Assembly: GCF_030161115.1 (NCBI RefSeq)
Contig: NZ_BSPQ01000005.1
Location: 1 to 64,000 of the forward strand
Direction: 5' to 3'
DNA length: 64,000 nucleotides
From: Psychromonas marina
GTDB taxonomy: Bacteria > Pseudomonadota > Gammaproteobacteria > Enterobacterales > Psychromonadaceae
Shown here: piece after piece, positions 9,482 to 15,708 of the stretch
Position numbering within the stretch: position 1 is the stretch's first letter
How the letters are laid out: each line of letters begins with the position of its first letter
The notes under the pieces: model-generated
Database searches by the model: none
What the model saw: only the letters and a program-made list of their open reading frames with translations
What the model was told of the DNA's origin: nothing
Program-made: the position numbers and the translations under genes

Positions 9482-10489
9482 ATGAAAATTAAAGTAGGTA
9501 TTAATGGCTTTGGCCGTATTGGTCGTCTAGCGTTACGTGCGGCATATGATTGGAAAGATGTTGAATTTGTATTAATTAATGATGTTGCTGGTGATGCTAA
9601 AACATTAGCGCATTTATTAGAGTTTGACTCAATTCAAGGGCGTTGGAATCATCAGGTAGAAAGCGAACAGCAGCAGATTATTATTGGTAAGCATAAAATT
9701 AAATGTACTCAAGAGTCTGAAATAGCTGCTGTAGATTGGTCTGCTTGTGACGTTGTGATTGAAGCAACTGGCGTGAATCGCGATGCTGCATTATTACAAA
9801 CCTATTTAGACCAAGGCGTTAAGCGCGTTGTTGTTTCTGCACCAGTGAAAGCAGAAGGCATTGCTAATATCGTTGTAGGTGTAAACGATGATATTTTCGA
9901 TCCGGCATTGCATAAAATCGTCACAGCGGCTTCCTGCACAACTAACTGTCTTGCACCTGTGATTAAAGTTATTAATGAGAAAATCGGCATTGAACAAGTT
10001 GCGTTCACTACTATTCATGATTTAACGAATACACAGACTATTTTAGATGCACCACATAAAGACCTACGTCGTGCACGTGCCTGTGGCATGAGCTTAATCC
10101 CTACTACGACCGGATCTGCAAAAGCGATCGTTGAGATATTCCCAGAGCTCGCAGGGAAAATTGACGGCCATGCAGTGCGCGTTCCACTGGCTAATGCTTC
10201 ACTAACTGACATTATTTTTAATCTAAAAGAAGATGTAACGGCAGAGCAAGTTAATCAATATCTAAAAGATGCATCAGAAAATGAGCTGAAAGGCATTTTA
10301 GGTTTTGAAGAGAAACCATTGGTCTCTATCGATTACCGTGGTGACCAACGTTCGACAATTGTTGATGCCTTATCAACGATGATGGTTGGTAAGCGTATGT
10401 TGAAAATATATGCTTGGTATGACAATGAAATGGGCTATGCAACACGTACTGCTGAACTGGTGAGAACGGTCGGTCTGTCTGATAAATAA
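9482..10489 (+). CDS. ArsJ-associated glyceraldehyde-3-phosphate dehydrogenase
   Basis: A 335-residue GAPDH with the NAD-binding GINGFGRIGRLALRA N-terminus and the catalytic SCTTNCLAP segment. Placed between arsR and arsJ it is very likely the arsenate-detoxification isoform: it forms 1-arseno-3-phosphoglycerate from glyceraldehyde-3-phosphate and arsenate, which ArsJ exports. The frame is open from 9437, inside arsR, but ATG 9482 has an AAAGGG ribosome site and matches the family N-terminus. A perfect 12-bp hairpin follows the stop before arsJ. A purely glycolytic role is unlikely given the context. Confidence 0.93.
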   Translation: MKIKVGINGFGRIGRLALRAAYDWKDVEFVLINDVAGDAKTLAHLLEFDSIQGRWNHQVESEQQQIIIGKHKIKCTQESEIAAVDWSACDVVIEATGVNRDAALLQTYLDQGVKRVVVSAPVKAEGIANIVVGVNDDIFDPALHKIVTAASCTTNCLAPVIKVINEKIGIEQVAFTTIHDLTNTQTILDAPHKDLRRARACGMSLIPTTTGSAKAIVEIFPELAGKIDGHAVRVPLANASLTDIIFNLKEDVTAEQVNQYLKDASENELKGILGFEEKPLVSIDYRGDQRSTIVDALSTMMVGKRMLKIYAWYDNEMGYATRTAELVRTVGLSDK

Positions 10490-10498
10490 TTATTTCCA

Positions 10499-10533
10499 GC
10501 TTTGGGTTAAGCAGAAAGCGTTTAACCCAAAGC
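10499..10533 (+). other. Intercistronic 12-bp perfect hairpin
   Basis: GCTTTGGGTTAA (10499-10510) pairs exactly with TTAACCCAAAGC (10522-10533). No T tract follows directly, so it looks more like an mRNA processing, stability or partial-attenuation element between the GAPDH gene and arsJ than a full terminator. Confidence 0.6.
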
Positions 10534-10583
10534 ATATACGATTAGTTTTTCAATATGTACCTTATACTGAGTAATCATTAAAA

Positions 10584-11792
10584 ATGTTAAAAAATCTCTC
10601 GAGTGACCTAAAGCAATATCTTGTTATAACAGGTAATTACTGGGCATTTACGCTAACCGATGGCGCTTTACGTATGTTGGTTGTGCTGTATTTTCATCAG
10701 TTAGGTTACGATGCATTACAAGTGGCATTTCTGTTTTTGTTTTATGAGTTTTTCGGTATTGTGACCAATTTACTGGGGGGATGGTTAGGGACAAAACTTG
10801 GGCTAAACCGTACCATGAATATCGGCTTACTGTTGCAAGTGTTTGCATTGCTGATGTTGGTTTTACCTGATAGTTATCTCTCCATTGCTTGGGTAATGTT
10901 TGCGCAAGCGTTATCGGGGATAGCGAAAGATCTCAATAAAATGAGTGCAAAAAGTGCGATTAAGCTGTTTGTAAAAGAGGGCGATCAAGGTCAGCTTTAT
11001 AAATGGGTGGCGATATTAACGGGTTCTAAAAACACTTTAAAAGGGATGGGATTTTTTCTTGGTGGTTTACTGCTGACGTTAATTGGTTTTCAGTCGGCGA
11101 TGCTATTAATGGCCAGTGTGCTATTGGTGGTATTTTGTTGCAGCTTATTTTTATTAAAAGCAGATCTTGGAAAAATCGAGCGAAAAGTTAAATTCAAAGA
11201 ACTTTTCTCTAAAAGTGATGCTATCAATCGCTTATCGCTTGCACGCTTATTTCTATTTGCTTCGCGTGATGTGTGGTTCGTGGTTGCTTTGCCTGTTTAC
11301 TTTAGTGAAACATACGGTTGGAGCTCATGGACAATCGGTACATTAATTGCGATCTGGGTCATTGTATATGGTGGTATTCAATCAATTGCACCTTATTTTA
11401 CCGGTAAAAAATCAGGTCGGGTGCCAGATGGAAGAAGTGCCGCTTTATGGGCCTTTGCATTGATATTTACGCCCCTATTTGTCTTTTTTAGTCTCCCTGT
11501 CTCACCGTGGTTAGTGGTGATTTGTTTATTTATATTTGGCGCACTATTTGCGATTAACTCTTCATTACATAGCTATCTGATTGTGAGTTATGCGCAACGT
11601 GAAGGTGTTTCATTAGATATTGGTTTTTATTATATGGCGAATGCGATGGGGCGGTTAATTGGTACACTTTTATCTGGTTGGATATTTGTCACCATGGGGC
11701 TCGGCGCTTGTTTAGTTGCTTCAAGTGTTTTTATTACCTTAGCAATGCTGTTCTCTTTAAAATTGCCAAAACATCAAACTCAAACAATATAG
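10584..11792 (+). CDS. arsJ: ArsJ, MFS exporter of arseno-phosphoglycerate
   Basis: A 402-residue major-facilitator protein with about 11-12 hydrophobic segments. The NYWAFTLTDGALRMLVVLYFHQLGY start and the FLFYEFFGIVTNLLGGWLG motif in helix 2 are typical of ArsJ. The established model is that ArsJ extrudes 1-arseno-3-phosphoglycerate made by its partner GAPDH; the product then decays to arsenate outside. Neighbours support this. The ribosome site is weak. The end of the gene is 11 bases from a long dyad that reaches into the next promoter. Confidence 0.93.
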   Translation: MLKNLSSDLKQYLVITGNYWAFTLTDGALRMLVVLYFHQLGYDALQVAFLFLFYEFFGIVTNLLGGWLGTKLGLNRTMNIGLLLQVFALLMLVLPDSYLSIAWVMFAQALSGIAKDLNKMSAKSAIKLFVKEGDQGQLYKWVAILTGSKNTLKGMGFFLGGLLLTLIGFQSAMLLMASVLLVVFCCSLFLLKADLGKIERKVKFKELFSKSDAINRLSLARLFLFASRDVWFVVALPVYFSETYGWSSWTIGTLIAIWVIVYGGIQSIAPYFTGKKSGRVPDGRSAALWAFALIFTPLFVFFSLPVSPWLVVICLFIFGALFAINSSLHSYLIVSYAQREGVSLDIGFYYMANAMGRLIGTLLSGWIFVTMGLGACLVASSVFITLAMLFSLKLPKHQTQTI

Positions 11793-11830
11793 ATAAGAAT
11801 TACTCTCAACAAACTAGTATCAACAATTAA

Positions 11831-11849
11831 AATGTTATAGTATAACGTT
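11831..11849. promoter_or_regulatory. Zur-like operator box 1
   Basis: AATGTTATAGTATAACGTT is an imperfect palindrome centred on base 11840 and closely resembles the gammaproteobacterial Zur consensus (TGTTATANTATAACA core). It lies about 65 bases before the start of the histidine-rich transporter gene. Zinc-loaded Zur would repress from here. Confidence 0.75.
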
Positions 11850-11857
11850 CCAAAAAA

Positions 11858-11882
11858 GTAAGTGTTATAATGTAACACTTAC
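11858..11882. promoter_or_regulatory. Zur-like operator box 2, 10-bp perfect arms
   Basis: GTAAGTGTTA (11858-11867) and TAACACTTAC (11873-11882) are perfect arms around TAATG. The core GTGTTATAATGTAACAC is a good Zur-box match. The centre is about 43 bases before the start codon, so binding should block a promoter in this region. Confidence 0.78.
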
Positions 11883-11912
11883 TGATACTTGTTTTGTTGA
11901 GATGATACTATT

Positions 11913-14237
11913 ATGTTGCTGCCACTAAGCATATTTGCCCTATTTCTTGGGCCTATTACTTACCGTTTATTAAAACGTCAACCAGGTTGGTTAGATCTGA
12001 TGGATGCGTTTATTTTTGTCACTATTTCGGGGTTGGTACTATTTCATATCCTTCCTGAAGTGATGCACAGTGGCGGCCCTATCGTTCTCGTGTTAACCGC
12101 TATTGGTCTACTTGCGCCAAGCTGGATAGAAAAATACTTCCATAAAGCGGCGCATCAAGCCCATCAAACAACGTTATTTTTAGGTGTATTAGGTCTTGTT
12201 GTGCACGCTATTGTTGATGGTTCAGCCTTAGTCGTAGAGCCTGGCGATCATACTGCGTGGTTATTAGCCTTAGGAGTTTTATTACATCGCTTCCCTGTAG
12301 GATTAACCGTTTGGTGGTTATTACGTCCTCAATATGGTCGCACATTGCCGTTAGTTATATTAGGCGCTATGTCTGTTGCTACCGTAACGGGGGCTGTATT
12401 TGCAGAGCACTCAGTAGCGCATTTAAATGGGCAGTATTTAGCATGGTTCCAAGCCTTTGTAATGGGCTCAATTATGCATGTTGTATTACACCGTCCCTAT
12501 TTAAAATCAGGTAAACACTCTCACGACCACAGTTCAGTGTCAGAGCAGGATGATGATAAATCAGAAAACCGTTATGCGGCAGGTATTGGTAGTATTCTTG
12601 GTGTGCTTGTTTTAGCGGCTGTCTTATTGCCTCATTGGTTAGGTTATGTTGAGCATAATCATGATCATGGTGCCCCTGCTGTTGAAGTCGTTCAGGCTAG
12701 CAAAATGGATGCTCATGACGGTCATGATCACGATACACTTGATCACAGTGCAGATGTTCATGAAGAACATGATCACGATGCGCATGAACCCAGTGTAGAT
12801 ACTCATGAAGATCACGATTTACATGATCACAGTGCAGATGTTCATGAAGGACATGATCACGATGCGCATGAACCTAGTGTAGATACCCATGAAGATCACG
12901 ATTTACATGATCATAGTGCAGAGAATCATGAAGGGCATGAGCACGATTTACATGATCATAGTGCAGAGGCTCATGAAGAGCATGATCACGATTTACATGA
13001 TCACAGTGCAGAGGCTCATGAAGAGCATGATCACGATTTACATGATCACAGTGCAGATACTCATGAAGAGCATGATCAAGATGCGCACAGTATAGAGACT
13101 CATCAAGATCACGATGTACATGATCACAGTACAGAGGCTCATGATGAGCATGATCACGCTTCGCACGAAGGACACGATCATGCTAGCCATGATGGTGAGG
13201 AATCGCATACTGCATTGACACTCATCAATCTTGTCAAAGTTGCATTGTATAGCGCACCGATGTTGCTATTAGCTTATTTTTTAAGTGCATTGATGCATTA
13301 TTTCAAACCAAAATTTTCAATTATGCCGATGCAAGGTAGTAAAGATTTTTTCAAGGATAGCCTAAAAGGAGCGACCTATGGATTGCCACTGCCTGTTTGT
13401 TCGCCAAGTGCGAGCAAGATGCATCAACAATTATTAGGTTTAGGAGCAAACCAAACTTTTGCGACTGCATTTTTAATTGCGACACCAATTATCGGTTTTG
13501 ATGCACTACTTATCTCATTGCCGTTATTAGGTGAGCAGATGTTGTTATTGCGTTTGAGCTTAGCGGCTATATTTGCGGTCTCTATTGCATGGTTATTAGG
13601 GCGACATTTTAAAACGCCAATTTCGTCGATTGCTGCACATAGCTGTCAAGGAACGAAACCGACGTCTCGATTCCTTACTGCGATAAAGCAAGGGTATCAG
13701 CATCAATTAGATCATACTGCGCCATGGGTGCTATTAGGTTGGGCTGTTGCTGCTTCACTATCAACAGTGCCTGTCTGGTCATTCTTTGATCAAGCATTAT
13801 GGTTGCAGATATTAGTGATGCTGGTTATCGCTTTTCCATTTGCACTGTGTGCGACTGGTATTACACCAGTGATTGCGATTTTATTAATGGCTGGTTTATC
13901 ACCAGGGGCGGCAATAGCTTTCTTTTTGATTGCACCAACGATTAGTCTTGAGCTGCTTAAAACGTTGCGAAAACAGCAGGGATTTTTTGCTGCACTGAGT
14001 CTTGCAATGTTGATGATGGTCGGGGCATTTTTAACGGGATTATCATTAAACCATTTAATTGATGTGTTTACACCAACTTGGCTGGAGCAAAGTATTGGTG
14101 ATTACAGTCTATGGCAAATGCTAAGCTTGGGTATCATTCTCGTACTGTATTTCAGCTCTCTATTGCGCCGAGGTGCACGTAGCTTTATGGCTGAATTAGT
14201 GCCTGATAGCTTGTTGAAACATACTCATCATCACTAA
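11913..14237 (+). CDS. Fusion transporter: ZIP-like half, His-rich repeat, PF03773-type permease half
   Basis: A 774-residue membrane protein in three parts. Residues 1-195 form about six helices with HAIVDG and HRFPVGL at the places where ZIP transporters carry HNxxD and HExPxE, so the metal site is partly degenerate. Residues about 255-430 are a His/Asp/Glu repeat (DHDLHDHSAEAHEEH type) encoded by tandem DNA repeats. Residues about 450-765 hold two permease repeats, each with a cysteine-containing loop: PVCSPSASKMHQ and FALCATGITP, with LIATPIIGFDAL typical of PF03773. Two Zur-like boxes upstream imply expression under zinc limitation, so zinc uptake or scavenging is the favoured inference; organometal transport is the alternative. 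The start has only a weak ribosome site. Confidence 0.8.
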   Translation: MLLPLSIFALFLGPITYRLLKRQPGWLDLMDAFIFVTISGLVLFHILPEVMHSGGPIVLVLTAIGLLAPSWIEKYFHKAAHQAHQTTLFLGVLGLVVHAIVDGSALVVEPGDHTAWLLALGVLLHRFPVGLTVWWLLRPQYGRTLPLVILGAMSVATVTGAVFAEHSVAHLNGQYLAWFQAFVMGSIMHVVLHRPYLKSGKHSHDHSSVSEQDDDKSENRYAAGIGSILGVLVLAAVLLPHWLGYVEHNHDHGAPAVEVVQASKMDAHDGHDHDTLDHSADVHEEHDHDAHEPSVDTHEDHDLHDHSADVHEGHDHDAHEPSVDTHEDHDLHDHSAENHEGHEHDLHDHSAEAHEEHDHDLHDHSAEAHEEHDHDLHDHSADTHEEHDQDAHSIETHQDHDVHDHSTEAHDEHDHASHEGHDHASHDGEESHTALTLINLVKVALYSAPMLLLAYFLSALMHYFKPKFSIMPMQGSKDFFKDSLKGATYGLPLPVCSPSASKMHQQLLGLGANQTFATAFLIATPIIGFDALLISLPLLGEQMLLLRLSLAAIFAVSIAWLLGRHFKTPISSIAAHSCQGTKPTSRFLTAIKQGYQHQLDHTAPWVLLGWAVAASLSTVPVWSFFDQALWLQILVMLVIAFPFALCATGITPVIAILLMAGLSPGAAIAFFLIAPTISLELLKTLRKQQGFFAALSLAMLMMVGAFLTGLSLNHLIDVFTPTWLEQSIGDYSLWQMLSLGIILVLYFSSLLRRGARSFMAELVPDSLLKHTHHH
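12700..13200 (+). repeat. Tandem repeats encoding the His-rich linker
   Basis: Two 84-base units (28 codons, DHSADVHE...HEDHDLH) are followed by several 45-base units (15 codons, AHEEHDHDLHDHSAE type), two of them almost identical at the DNA level near 12960-13055. All units are multiples of three, so unit gain or loss keeps the frame. The repeat is internal to the transporter gene. Confidence 0.9.
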
Positions 14238-14258
14238 GATTTTATGATGCCTTAAATC

Positions 14259-14290
14259 AATAAGGGGCTGCTGATAAGTAACCCCTTATT
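14259..14290. terminator. Bidirectional terminator
   Basis: AATAAGGGG (14259-14267) pairs with CCCCTTATT (14282-14290) between the convergent transporter and glutaredoxin-like genes. Confidence 0.65.
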
Positions 14291-14305
14291 CGTCTACATT
14301 ACTCG

Positions 14306-14662
14306 CTATGCAAAACGCTTATTTAAATATTCGCTAATGGCAGATGACTCATACATCCAGGTAATATTTTCACCCTCTTCAATACGTAAACAAGGAACTT
14401 GTACCTTGCCGCCAAGTGATGCGAGTTGTTGTTTATTTTGCTCATTTTTTGCATCAACGATTGCAATGTTTAAACCATTACGGCGAATATCGCGGCGGAC
14501 TTTTACACAAAATGGGCATGCTTGATATTGGTAAAGCTGTAACGATTTAGTTTGTGCATCAATAGTAGCTTGGGCGGAGGCCTCTCGTTTTAATTTTTTA
14601 GGGCTAAATACAAAATTAAGTAATAAAATAATACGACCTAAAATCCAACGAATAATAAACAT
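14306..14662 (-). CDS. Membrane-anchored glutaredoxin-family protein
   Basis: A 118-residue protein with an N-terminal hydrophobic segment (residues 2-20) and a C-terminal glutaredoxin fold: LYQYQACPFCVKVRRDIRR with the CPFC active site, VPCLRI containing the cis-proline region, and YESSAISEYL. The cysteine in VPC is extra. The membrane anchor and the lack of a partner gene leave its substrate unknown. It is divergent from the small DUF1289 gene at 14751. Confidence 0.87.
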   Translation of the reverse strand: MFIIRWILGRIILLLNFVFSPKKLKREASAQATIDAQTKSLQLYQYQACPFCVKVRRDIRRNGLNIAIVDAKNEQNKQQLASLGGKVQVPCLRIEEGENITWMYESSAISEYLNKRFA

Positions 14663-14750
14663 CTGGGCTCTCTTTTAATTGTTATAAAGTTGTAGCGCAG
14701 TGTAACGGAAGTGTTAGATACACTCAATTATTCCCTAAAAAGAGTTGATC

Positions 14751-14921
14751 ATGAACAAAATAGAAAGCCCATGTGTACGTAATTGCTGCCTTAATGAAGA
14801 AGAAACCTGCACTGGATGTCTGCGTAGTTTAGATGAGATAAAAGCGTGGGGCGAGGCGAGCGATGAACTAAAAAAAGAGATTTTAGATCGCATTAATGTG
14901 CAGAAGCAGGCACTCAAATAA
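14751..14921 (+). CDS. Small DUF1289-family cysteine protein
   Basis: A 56-residue ORF below common size cut-offs. It starts ESPCVRNCCLN and continues with CTGCLRSLDEIKAW, giving the SPCVxxC...CxGCxRxxdEIxxW pattern of DUF1289, whose four spaced cysteines suggest metal or Fe-S binding. The tail is a charged helix. Family members have about this size. An antisense ORF over the same bases is spurious. Function is not established. Confidence 0.88.
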   Translation: MNKIESPCVRNCCLNEEETCTGCLRSLDEIKAWGEASDELKKEILDRINVQKQALK

Positions 14922-14984
14922 TCACCTAGAAAGTAGTGTTTAATATTATTTCACTGCTGCTCATATTTCTTTGGAATGAAGAAC

Positions 14985-15455
14985 TTAAAGAAGATCAAGT
15001 TGCGCTTGCACTTGCTCTAACTGAAATTGATTAAATACTAAGATTCCATTATCACGAAGTAGTTTAGTGGTCACTCCTTGTCCATCGATGATTGTTCTGG
15101 AAAAGTTACCGTCATAGATACTTGAACTCCCACAGGATGGGCTTCTCTCGGTTAAGATCACAATCTTTATTTGCTGCTTTAATGCCAATGCGAGTGTTTT
15201 TTCTGCCCCTCGTTGAAAAGCTTCCGTGACATCGGTATCTTGGTTTGTTTTCACGCTGCCATTGATTTGTATTTCGGCAGCTGGGCGTGGCGTTGTTAAG
15301 CCTCCCAATACTTCGGGGCAAACAGGTAATAAAAGTCCCTGTGAATGCCATCTTTCAATTAACGGATCATCTATTTTTTTTTGCTTTGCATCATAACGTA
15401 CTCTCTCTCCTAATAAGCATGCACTGATTAATATCTTGTAAGTGTTGTTGTTCAT
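14985..15455 (-). CDS. DUF523 family protein
   Basis: A 156-residue soluble protein with the family start ILISACLLGERVRYD, followed by PVCPEVLGGLTTPRPAAEI and ILTERSPSCGSSSIYDG. The conserved cysteines in these three motifs point to a redox or metal-binding role, but no reaction is established for stand-alone DUF523 proteins. It is divergent from nirB, with 253 bases between them holding the FNR-type promoter. Confidence 0.9.
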   Translation of the reverse strand: MNNNTYKILISACLLGERVRYDAKQKKIDDPLIERWHSQGLLLPVCPEVLGGLTTPRPAAEIQINGSVKTNQDTDVTEAFQRGAEKTLALALKQQIKIVILTERSPSCGSSSIYDGNFSRTIIDGQGVTTKLLRDNGILVFNQFQLEQVQAQLDLL

Positions 15456-15628
15456 ATCCTAACCTTTATGTTGAATAAATGTGCCGGTGTTGCACTATAT
15501 TAATGCGCAAATGTTCTATTTTTGTTAAATAACCTTTCTCATGGCAAGGTTATGTTGCCCGGTTGTTGTGTATTTGTTATCAAACTTTAATCAAATACAT
15601 CATGATTATGGTGATCAAGTGAGTACTC

Positions 15629-15642
15629 TTGATATTTATCAA
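15629..15642. promoter_or_regulatory. FNR box upstream of nirB
   Basis: TTGATATTTATCAA is a perfect match to the FNR consensus TTGAT-N4-ATCAA. Its centre is 73 bases before the nirB start. A class II arrangement (about -41.5) would put transcription start near 15677. Anaerobic activation of nirBDC is therefore expected, as in E. coli. Confidence 0.88.
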
Positions 15643-15671
15643 GACAATTAAATGACTTCTTAGTAGTCTAG

Positions 15672-15703
15672 CCTCGATAAAAATACAGTTAAATCTATCG
15701 AGG
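15672..15703 (+). promoter_or_regulatory. Leader hairpin covering the nirB ribosome site
   Basis: CCTCGATA (15672-15679) pairs perfectly with TATCGAGG (15696-15703). The right arm contains the GAGG Shine-Dalgarno 5 bases before the nirB ATG. If transcription starts upstream of 15672 the site would be sequestered; a start near 15677 would remove most of the left arm. Confidence 0.55.
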
Positions 15704-15708
15704 ATAAT

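Larger units (their letters stand above)
11804..11902. repeat. Long nested inverted repeat around two Zur-like boxes
   Basis: The 19 bases at 11804-11822 are nearly the reverse complement of 11883-11902 (one mismatch and one insertion). They enclose the two palindromic Zur-like boxes described separately. The outer right arm begins directly after the inner palindrome (11858-11882). The 99-base block fills the gap between arsJ and the transporter gene at 11913. Confidence 0.75.

Noticed and set aside
12889-13095. Alternative plus-strand ORF in the His-rich repeat
   Set aside because: It is a frame-shifted shadow of the tandem repeat; repeated DNA yields long frames by chance.
12700-13200. Regular repeats resembling a CRISPR array
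   Set aside because: Units are contiguous, in frame with the transporter and encode His/Asp/Glu-rich sequence. There are no unique spacers and no cas genes.
14735-14917. Minus-strand 60-codon ORF over the DUF1289 gene
   Set aside because: The plus-strand frame carries a clear family pattern; the antisense frame does not.
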